The translations under genes were made by a program, and so were the position numbers. 5,019 nt of DNA from Candidatus Aminicenantota bacterium (GTDB lineage Bacteria; Acidobacteriota; Aminicenantia; Aminicenantales; Aminicenantaceae). Shown one piece after another: positions 1-5,019 of this stretch (the stretch's first letter is position 1; each line of letters starts with the position of its first letter). The notes below the pieces were generated by a model. That model was not told where the DNA came from. It worked only from the letters and a program-made list of their open reading frames with translations, and did no database searches. The stretch is taken from NCBI GenBank assembly GCA_030615975.1, contig JAUWYH010000130.1, positions 1-5,019 on the forward strand, written 5' to 3'.

Positions 1-2
1 CT

Positions 3-134
3 CGTCTTGCGATTATTTCTGGGATTGGAGTTCATCTTCTTTCGAATCTTTTTGAATACTCTTTAGGAATCATTGCTATTTTTATCTTAGTACTGCCTTT
101 CTTAAAAAAAGCCAATAAAAAAAATAATAAATAA
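3..134 (+). CDS. C-terminal fragment of a membrane protein, identity unknown
   Basis: An open frame enters from the left edge and runs 43 residues to TAA at 132-134, followed at once by an in-frame TAG. It has one strongly hydrophobic stretch (about residues 22-34, IIAIFILVLPFL region), preceded by a mixed hydrophobic segment (AIISGIGVHLLSNLF). It ends in a Lys/Asn-rich tail (KKANKKNNK), which by the positive-inside rule would lie in the cytoplasm. This looks like the last one or two membrane segments of a polytopic protein such as a transporter or permease. The fragment is too short to name a family. An MFS-type carrier and an LptF/LptG-type permease were both considered and neither is supported by a clear motif. 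A 43-codon open frame can also arise by chance, so existence itself is only moderately certain. It is separated by 182 bp from the next gene and is probably not part of that operon. Confidence 0.5.
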   Translation, partial: RLAIISGIGVHLLSNLFEYSLGIIAIFILVLPFLKKANKKNNK

Positions 135-316
135 TAGGACAGTTGCCTTTCCCATCGCTATTTAATAAAATACAGCAGCAATCTCTAAAAAGAATTAATC
201 TTTTCCAATGTTGGATTTTATATTTTTAACTTCGTTGAAACACAATTATTTTGAACTACTAATAAGCTTAAATGAAATAATAAATAACTTAAATTTTAAC
301 GAAAAGGAATATCAAA
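135..316 (+). other. AT-rich intergenic region, probable operon leader
   Basis: This 182-bp gap between the membrane-protein end and the dehydrogenase start is visibly richer in A and T than the genes. I see no tRNA, no riboswitch-like conserved core and no convincing rho-independent terminator. In particular, no cobalamin-riboswitch B12-box motif is recognisable, although the operon encodes a B12-type protein. A purine-rich AAGGA at 304-308, 8 nt before the ATG at 317, is a good ribosome binding site and supports that start. The region most likely holds the promoter for the downstream genes. Confidence 0.6.
251..281 (+). promoter_or_regulatory. Weak candidate sigma-70-type promoter
   Basis: TTGAAC at 251-256 resembles a -35 box (TTGACA), and AATAAT at 276-281 resembles a -10 box (TATAAT). 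The 19-bp spacer is longer than the usual 17. A start point would fall near 288, about 30 nt before the ATG of the dehydrogenase gene. In sequence this AT-rich such matches occur by chance, and TTGAAA at 235-240 with ACTAAT at 258-263 (17-bp spacer) is a rival. It is the best guess for how the operon is transcribed, not a firm call. Confidence 0.22.
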
Positions 317-1480
317 ATGATAAAAAAAACAATCAAAGAAACCGACTTAAGAAAAAAACAATACATTAAAGAACTTCTCAATAAAGACATTGAAGATCTC
401 AAATTCTGTGTTCTTGGAGCTGGACACGGAGGCCTGGCTATGGCAGGCCATCTTGGTCTTATGGGCTTTAGGGTTAATCTCTTTAATCGAGGCGGAAATA
501 AAATCCGTCCTGTCCAAAACAGAAAGGAGATCAAGATTGAAGGAGAAATCCATGGAATAGGAAAAATTGAATTTGCTTCAAATAACATAAAAGAATGCCT
601 TGAGGAAGCTGATATCCTCATGGTGGTTATTCCCGCCAATGGCCACAAGTTCATCGCTCACATCAGTGCTCCATATCTTCGAGAGGACCAAGTTGTACTT
701 CTCAATCCAGGCCGGACTGGAGGAGCTTTGGAATTTTTCCATACCCTGAAAGAAGAGGGAGTAAAAAAAATTCCATTTATTGCTGAAGCTCAGACATTTC
801 TTTACGCATCTAGAGCCATAGGGCCTGCTCACGCTAAGATTTTTTCCATAAAGAATTCTGTACCTCTGGCGACTCTACCTGCTTACTGGATTCCGGGCAT
901 AGTTAAAATCATCAATCGAGCCTTTCCTCAATTTGTCCCCGGGGATAACATCTTCAAAACGAGCTTTGATAATATCGGAGCAGTTTTCCATCCTGCTCTG
1001 ACCGTACTTAACGCATCCTGGATAGAAGACACTCATGGAGATTTTGAATATTACATTCAAGGTGCCAGCCACTCTGTATCCAAAATTTTGGAAAGATTGG
1101 ATAGAGAAAGACTCGAGGTCGCAGCCGCTTTAGGAATAAAAGCCATGAGTGCCAAAAACTGGCTTTATATAGCTTACAGTGCTACAGGAAAGGATCTCCT
1201 TGAAGCCATACAAGCGAACCCAGGCTACCTTGGGATTAAAGCTCCTGATAGAATTCGCCATCGCTATATCGATGAGGATGTTCCGATGAGCCTTGTTCCC
1301 ATTGCATCAATCGGAGCCATGCTGAAAGTCAATACTCCCACTATCAACTCCATAATCCATTTGGCTTCAACAATGAGAGGGGAAGATTACTGGAAAATAG
1401 GAAGAACTGTTGAAAGGTTGGGATTAAAAGGAATGTCCATCAAAGAAATCCGCCTATTAGCTGTCTCCGGAGAGATATAA
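317..1480 (+). CDS. NAD(P)-dependent octopine/nopaline (opine) dehydrogenase family protein
   Basis: This 387-aa protein is close to the usual length for opine dehydrogenases, which reductively join an amino acid to a 2-oxo acid with NAD(P)H, or run the reverse. The N-terminal Rossmann domain (about residues 28-175) carries the dinucleotide motif VLGAGHGGLAMAGHL (G34, G36, G39). A second family-typical turn, NPGRTGGALEF, lies at 130-140. The C-terminal helical domain (about 185-385) shows FHPALTVLNA with H225, matching the position of the catalytic His of scallop octopine dehydrogenase. It also shows HRYIDEDVPMSLVP with R316 and D321, whose 5-residue spacing equals the recalled Arg324/Asp329 pair of that enzyme. 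Catalytic machinery therefore appears intact. No signal peptide or membrane segment is seen, so it is cytosolic. The start is supported by AAGGA 8 nt upstream. The first ~25 residues are a Lys/Glu-rich extension before the fold. It lies 6 bp before the cobalamin-type gene, implying a shared transcript. The substrate pair cannot be read from the sequence. A more distant 2-hydroxyacid or ketopantoate-type reductase is the alternative. Confidence 0.87.
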   Translation: MIKKTIKETDLRKKQYIKELLNKDIEDLKFCVLGAGHGGLAMAGHLGLMGFRVNLFNRGGNKIRPVQNRKEIKIEGEIHGIGKIEFASNNIKECLEEADILMVVIPANGHKFIAHISAPYLREDQVVLLNPGRTGGALEFFHTLKEEGVKKIPFIAEAQTFLYASRAIGPAHAKIFSIKNSVPLATLPAYWIPGIVKIINRAFPQFVPGDNIFKTSFDNIGAVFHPALTVLNASWIEDTHGDFEYYIQGASHSVSKILERLDRERLEVAAALGIKAMSAKNWLYIAYSATGKDLLEAIQANPGYLGIKAPDRIRHRYIDEDVPMSLVPIASIGAMLKVNTPTINSIIHLASTMRGEDYWKIGRTVERLGLKGMSIKEIRLLAVSGEI

Positions 1481-1486
1481 TATAAA

Positions 1487-3133
1487 ATGAAATCAGCTAT
1501 TAAAAAAAGGATTTTAGGAGCTTCCCTAGGCCATTGTGTTCATGTAGCAGGAATCCTTAATTTTCTGAAATTGGCGGAAAGTCAAGGCTATGAAACTCTT
1601 TTTTTGGGTCCAGCAGTGCCTCTGAAAAAACTATCAGAGGCTATAGAGCGTCATAATCCAGATGTCATCGCTCTTAGTTATCGTTTAACTCCTGGAGTGC
1701 TGGAAAAATTGCTAGAACCTTTTAAAAAAGAGGTCAAAAAAAACGAATGGCAGGATAAAATATTCATCTTTGGTGGAACGCCGCCTGCAGCCGAAAAGGC
1801 TCGAAAAACAGGCCTCTTTGATGCTGTGTTTGGCGGTCAGGAGCCAGCAGGGGAAGTGATCTCATTCCTTAAAGGCCATATTGAGGAAGCAAAGCGGGAA
1901 GAAATTCCACCTCAGAATCTCATCGACAGAATAACCTTTAAGGCTCCCTCCCCTCTCCTTCGCCATCATTTCGGCCTTCCCGATTTTGAGCAGACTAAAA
2001 GAGGCGCCAGAGAAATCGCCCTCTCCGAGGCTATAGATATCATTTCTCTTGGTCCTGATCAGAATGCCCAGGAAAGTTTTTTCCGTCCTGATGAGATGAA
2101 AAAGGAGCAGGACGGTGCTGGAGGAGTTCCCTTGAGAAAACCAGAAGACCTAGAAGTAATCTATAAAGCCTCACGATGCGGAAACTTTCCTCTTCTCCGC
2201 TGTTACTCAGGCACCAGAGACCTCGTCAAATGGGCGGAGATGTCCTTCAAAACGATAAACATCGCCTGGGGTGCTATTCCTCTCTGCTGGTACAATCAAC
2301 TCGACGGCCGTTCTGGACGCACTCCCCTTGAATCCATCAGAGAGAATCAAAAAACGATGAGATGGTACGGGGAACATAACATTCCTCTGGAAGTCAATGA
2401 GTCTCATCATTGGAGCCTGAGAGAAGCTCCTGACTCTATTGCCGTGGCCGCAGCCTTTTTAGCCGCATATAATGCAAAAAAAATGGGCGTAAAACATTAT
2501 GTGGCTCAATACATGTTCAATACACCCGCAGGTATTTCTCCACCGATGGATTTGGCAAAAATGCTGGCAAAAATAGAACTCATTGAGTCACTCCATGAGA
2601 AAAATTTCACAACTATCCGCCAGACAAGAACGGGTTTGTCCAGCCTCTCTTCGGATCCAGATATAGCCAAAGGCGAGCTTGCCGGCTCCACCCTTTATCA
2701 GATGGCCTTAAAGCCAAAAATTGTCCATGTGGTTGGATTTTGTGAGGGAGATCACGCCGCTACCCCTTCAGATGTGATATCAAGCGCCAAGATTGTCCAG
2801 GGTGTAATCAACAATTTTTCCTTGGAATCTCAAATAATTTTAAACGATTCTAGGATCAAAAAAAGAAAAGAAGAGCTCGTTGAGGAAGCAAAAATGCTTC
2901 TTCAGGCAATAAAAAGCCTTTCATCTGGAAGAGCTGAAGATCCTTGGAGTAATCCTCGAACTATTGCTCAAGCCATTAAAATAGGATTACTTGATGCCCC
3001 CCATCTCTGCGGGAATCCTTTTGCAGCAGGCAAAACTTTCACCCAGATCATTAATGGTGCCTGTGTGGCTGTGGATCTTCAATCTGGAAAACCTCTTAAG
3101 GAAAAAGAAAGGATTTCTCGGATTTTGAACTAG
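1487..3133 (+). CDS. Cobalamin-binding domain fused to a glutamate mutase E-like barrel; putative B12-dependent mutase of unknown substrate
   Basis: This is a cytosolic 548-aa protein. Residues about 7-130 read as a B12-binding Rossmann-like domain. ILGASLGHCVHVAG aligns with the cobalamin motif DxHxxG as C17-V-H19-V-A-G22, keeping the cobalt-ligating His and Gly but replacing Asp with Cys. Later come IALSYRLTPG (61-70, the Ser-loop position) and FIFGGTPPA (93-101, the GG loop). Residues about 147-548 resemble the E subunit (MutE/GlmE) of glutamate mutase, which interconverts glutamate and 3-methylaspartate. The anchors are LESIRENQ (281-288), a helix AAAFLAAYNAKKMGVKH (321-337), EGDHAATPSD (420-429), and a C-terminal GLLDAPHLCGNPFAAGK (500-516) followed by NGACVAVD. 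I recall the bacterial E subunit having HEAxGIPT and a GVMDIPF...NAGK segment at the last two. Classical glutamate mutase keeps these two parts on separate chains. Key glutamate-binding arginines do not obviously align, so glutamate mutase itself is not called. The start at 1487 is 6 bp after the preceding stop, with GGAGAG at 1469-1474 inside the upstream gene. Lysine/ornithine aminomutase and methylmalonyl-CoA mutase fit less well. The fold call is fairly sure; the reaction is not. Confidence 0.75.
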   Translation: MKSAIKKRILGASLGHCVHVAGILNFLKLAESQGYETLFLGPAVPLKKLSEAIERHNPDVIALSYRLTPGVLEKLLEPFKKEVKKNEWQDKIFIFGGTPPAAEKARKTGLFDAVFGGQEPAGEVISFLKGHIEEAKREEIPPQNLIDRITFKAPSPLLRHHFGLPDFEQTKRGAREIALSEAIDIISLGPDQNAQESFFRPDEMKKEQDGAGGVPLRKPEDLEVIYKASRCGNFPLLRCYSGTRDLVKWAEMSFKTINIAWGAIPLCWYNQLDGRSGRTPLESIRENQKTMRWYGEHNIPLEVNESHHWSLREAPDSIAVAAAFLAAYNAKKMGVKHYVAQYMFNTPAGISPPMDLAKMLAKIELIESLHEKNFTTIRQTRTGLSSLSSDPDIAKGELAGSTLYQMALKPKIVHVVGFCEGDHAATPSDVISSAKIVQGVINNFSLESQIILNDSRIKKRKEELVEEAKMLLQAIKSLSSGRAEDPWSNPRTIAQAIKIGLLDAPHLCGNPFAAGKTFTQIINGACVAVDLQSGKPLKEKERISRILN

Positions 3134-3170
3134 CCTGGATAATTCACGAGTCTAGGATTTTATAAAAAAA

Positions 3171-4601
3171 ATGAAAATTTCTTTGTTTCCAGCTACATGG
3201 AAACTTTTCCAGTTGAGCAAATACGACCTTCATAAAATTCTGGATATCGCGCTTAGTTGCGGAGGAGATTTTTCAGAGATATTCCTCGAGTACAAGATAT
3301 ACAATTTTATCAACATGGAAGAAGATATCATTAAAGAAACTGCAGAAAACATCATCCAAGGCTTGGGTATCCGCGTTATATCAGGAGAAAAAACAGGATA
3401 CGGTTATACAAATGATCTTTCTTTTGAAAAGATAAAAAAGACAGCTCTTACCGCCGCCGCTATTGCCTCCGGAAATGCCATCAAAAATCCTTCTCCCTTA
3501 CGTTTCTTTCCCCTTGAACAAAATTTCTATCCTATCTCTATCGCCGCCCATAAAGAAACCTTGGAGAAAAAAATTGTTTTGGTCAAAAGATCTTATCTTG
3601 CTGCCCAGAAATTTGATCAAAAAATAAAAAAAGTAAAGGTGACTTTATTAGACCATAATCAATCAATAACTGTTGCCAATTCAGAAGGAAAAATATCTTC
3701 TGATGTTCGACCGCTTGTGAAACTCGTTTGCCTTTCCATAGCTGAAAAAAGAGGAAGAAAAGAAGCTGGATTTTATGGAGGAGGAGGAAGGGTGGGCCTT
3801 GAGTATTTTGTCAACGAGCTCACTCCTGAAAAAATAGGTCAAGAGGCATCAAAAGAAGCTTTGCTTCTTTTAGAAGCGATAGAACCTCCAGCTGGAGAAA
3901 TGCCTGTTGTTCTTGCTCCTGGACACAGTGGAGTTTTGATTCACGAAGCTGTTGGTCATCTTCTTGAGGCAGATTTTAATCGAAAAAAAACATCGATATT
4001 CTGGGACAAGATGGGAAAAAAAGTTGGCTCGAGCCAGATCAATATCTATGATAACCCGACAATTCCTTATTTCAGAGGATCTTATAATATAGATGATGAA
4101 GGCACTGTACCAAAAGAGACTCTGCTCATCGAAAAAGGAAAAATAGTGGGGTTGCTTCAAGACAGGCTTTCCGCCCAATTGATGAAAGCTCCTCTCACAG
4201 GGCATGGCCGAAGACAGGATTACACATGCATTCCCCTTCCTCGAATGAGCAACACCTATATCGACAAAGGAGAATATACGCCGGAAGAAATTATTAAATC
4301 GGTTAACCGAGGATTTTATGCTCATAAATACCAAGGTGGACAGGTAGAGGACTCAGGGAAGTTTACATTTTCTATAAGTTCAGGCTTTCTTATAGAAAGG
4401 GGAAAGCTGAAAGCTCCGGTCAAACAGGCAACTCTTATAGGAACCAACATCGACATCCTAAAAAAAATTGAAATGGTCGGTTCCGATCTTGAATATAGCC
4501 TTCAAACCGGAACATGCGGAAAAGAGGGACAAGAGATACCTGTTACTGATGGCTGTCCGACTATTAAAATTGCCAAGATGACTGTGGGAGGAAGGAAGTG
4601 A
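3171..4601 (+). CDS. tldD: TldD family zinc metalloprotease subunit
   Basis: TldD pairs with TldE/PmbA in a cytosolic heterodimeric protease. In E. coli it trims the microcin B17 leader and degrades unfolded peptides such as the CcdA antitoxin. This 476-aa protein has the family length. The N-terminal domain (about 18-240) includes the GLGIRVISGEKTGYGYTND stretch (64-82). The catalytic C-terminal domain holds HEAVGHLLEADFN (258-270), the HExxxH site with H258, E259 and H263. It then shows NIDDEGT (306-312), GHGRRQDYTCIPLPRMSNTY (344-363), GGQVEDSGKFTFS (389-401) and TCGKEGQEIPVTDG (448-461), where C449 is the expected third zinc ligand. All metal and catalytic residues are present, so it should be active. 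The ATG at 3171 is the first possible start after an in-frame TAG at 3153-3155 but has no strong ribosome site. TTG at 3213, just before where homology begins, is an alternative. It sits 37 bp after the mutase-like gene with no visible terminator, and its stop overlaps the start of the TldE partner. Confidence 0.95.
   Translation: MKISLFPATWKLFQLSKYDLHKILDIALSCGGDFSEIFLEYKIYNFINMEEDIIKETAENIIQGLGIRVISGEKTGYGYTNDLSFEKIKKTALTAAAIASGNAIKNPSPLRFFPLEQNFYPISIAAHKETLEKKIVLVKRSYLAAQKFDQKIKKVKVTLLDHNQSITVANSEGKISSDVRPLVKLVCLSIAEKRGRKEAGFYGGGGRVGLEYFVNELTPEKIGQEASKEALLLLEAIEPPAGEMPVVLAPGHSGVLIHEAVGHLLEADFNRKKTSIFWDKMGKKVGSSQINIYDNPTIPYFRGSYNIDDEGTVPKETLLIEKGKIVGLLQDRLSAQLMKAPLTGHGRRQDYTCIPLPRMSNTYIDKGEYTPEEIIKSVNRGFYAHKYQGGQVEDSGKFTFSISSGFLIERGKLKAPVKQATLIGTNIDILKKIEMVGSDLEYSLQTGTCGKEGQEIPVTDGCPTIKIAKMTVGGRK
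4586..4591 (+). promoter_or_regulatory. Strong ribosome binding site that sets the GTG start of tldE
   Basis: GGGAGG at 4586-4591 lies inside the last codons of tldD. It is spaced 6 nt from a GTG at 4598, which itself overlaps the tldD TGA as GTGA. It is the strongest Shine-Dalgarno match in the window. It supports a non-ATG start here, because no ATG lies between this site and the beginning of TldE homology. The overlap suggests coupled translation, which would suit equal production of two subunits of one heterodimer. Confidence 0.75.
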
Positions 4602-5019
4602 AGGAGAAAGAAGGTTCTCCTAGCTTAAAGGAACTGGCCAATAACCTTATCTCGTTTGGAAAAACCAACGGGGCAGATGAAATCGAGATTTCCATTCAAG
4701 ACAATAATGAATTCAGCGTCGATGTAAGGTTGGGAAAAATCGAAAACCTTGTCGAAGCAGGATCCAGATATTTAGGTTTAAAAGTTATCAAGGATAAAAA
4801 AACCTCATTTGCCACATCCTCAGATTTATCCAAGGAGACTCTTCAGCTCATAGTAAAAAATGCCGTTAAAAGGGCATCCTTGTCCAGCGCTGACGAATTC
4901 TCCGGGCTACCTCCTCTTACCAAAACCAAAATAAACATATCTTTCCTCAAGCTTTATGATCCCGAAATCCCGGCTATGGATATAGGGAAAAAAATAGATA
5001 TGGCATTGCAAACAGAAAA
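4598..5019 (+). CDS. tldE: TldE/PmbA family protein, N-terminal part (runs off the right edge)
   Basis: GTG at 4598 opens a frame that stays open for 140 codons to the window edge. The family is usually around 430-450 residues, so only about the first third is present. After a short polar leader (KEKEGSPSL), a helix (about 10-23) leads to NGADEIEISIQDNNEFSV (24-41) and VRLGKIENLVEAGSRYLGLK (43-62). Then comes a TSFATSSDLS turn (69-78) and a helix beginning near residue 79. This is the standard TldD/TldE N-terminal pattern, in which a seeded 'e..v.vr.gkie.l' strand precedes the 'lGlkv...k..fattsdls' strand. Position directly after an intact TldD and the translationally coupled start mark it as the partner subunit, which lacks the HExxxH metal site in studied pairs. 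That C-terminal region is outside the window and cannot be checked. No signal peptide is seen. A second TldD paralogue is the only serious alternative. Confidence 0.88.
   Translation, partial: MKEKEGSPSLKELANNLISFGKTNGADEIEISIQDNNEFSVDVRLGKIENLVEAGSRYLGLKVIKDKKTSFATSSDLSKETLQLIVKNAVKRASLSSADEFSGLPPLTKTKINISFLKLYDPEIPAMDIGKKIDMALQTE

Noticed and set aside
204..215. Inverted repeat TCCAATGTTGGA followed by T-rich sequence, a possible terminator for the upstream membrane-protein gene.
   Set aside because: Only a 5-bp stem with a 2-nt loop, AT-rich, and the T run is interrupted. A functional hairpin is unlikely.
135..316. Cobalamin riboswitch in the operon leader.
   Set aside because: No B12-box-like conserved segment or GC-rich stems are visible, and the region is short for that element.
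208..369. A 53-codon forward open frame starting with ATG at 208, a possible small peptide gene (considered as a TldD/E substrate).
   Set aside because: It overlaps the first 53 bases of the well-supported dehydrogenase gene in another frame, is Asn/Lys/Ile-rich as expected of random AT-rich DNA, and has no good ribosome site or peptide-like motif.
289..654. Reverse-strand open frame of 121 codons with a hydrophobic C-terminal end.
   Set aside because: It lies opposite the NAD-binding domain of the dehydrogenase, and the hydrophobic end comes from reverse-complemented A-rich DNA.
1487..3133. Lysine 5,6-aminomutase/ornithine 4,5-aminomutase or methylmalonyl-CoA mutase as the identity of the cobalamin-type protein.
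   Set aside because: Methylmalonyl-CoA mutase has its B12 domain at the C-terminus and a larger CoA-binding barrel. The aminomutases need a PLP-binding lysine motif that I could not locate, whereas C-terminal anchors fit the glutamate mutase E chain.
3870..4334. Long reverse-strand open frame of 154 codons.
   Set aside because: It is antisense to the catalytic core of tldD, whose forward translation carries all family motifs. The reverse product has no recognisable features.

Overview
The window holds a run of same-strand genes from what looks like an uncultured, moderately AT-rich bacterium. Shine-Dalgarno sites precede some starts, genes are tightly packed, and one junction overlaps by 4 nt. 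The short intergenic stretches are very AT-rich. Nothing fixes the phylum. An anaerobic, B12-using lineage is a reasonable guess from gene content only.

Layout: (1) 3-134, the C-terminal end of a hydrophobic membrane protein that enters from the left. (2) 135-316, a 182-bp AT-rich gap that probably carries the promoter of the following operon. (3) 317-1480, an NAD(P)-dependent dehydrogenase of the octopine/nopaline (opine) dehydrogenase family. (4) 1487-3133, a single-chain protein with an N-terminal cobalamin-binding-like domain and a C-terminal barrel resembling the glutamate mutase (methylaspartate mutase) E subunit. (5) 3171-4601, a TldD-type zinc metalloprotease subunit with intact metal ligands. 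(6) 4598-5019, the start of its partner TldE/PmbA, which runs off the right edge. Gaps between genes 3 to 6 are 6 bp, 37 bp and a 4-nt overlap, so they are probably one transcription unit.

How they might work together: the opine dehydrogenase homologue would join or split an amino acid and a 2-oxo acid, and the cobalamin protein would rearrange a carbon skeleton by radical chemistry. The 6-bp spacing suggests one small-molecule amino-acid or opine pathway. TldD/TldE form a heterodimeric peptidase that clips peptides. It could feed amino acids to the pathway, mature a peptide product, or be a housekeeping neighbour. The most interesting item is the cobalamin protein. It fuses two parts that are separate chains in classical glutamate mutase, has Cys where the B12 motif normally has Asp, and by my from-memory alignment appears to lack the glutamate-binding arginines. 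It is therefore likely a mutase-like enzyme with a different, unidentified substrate.
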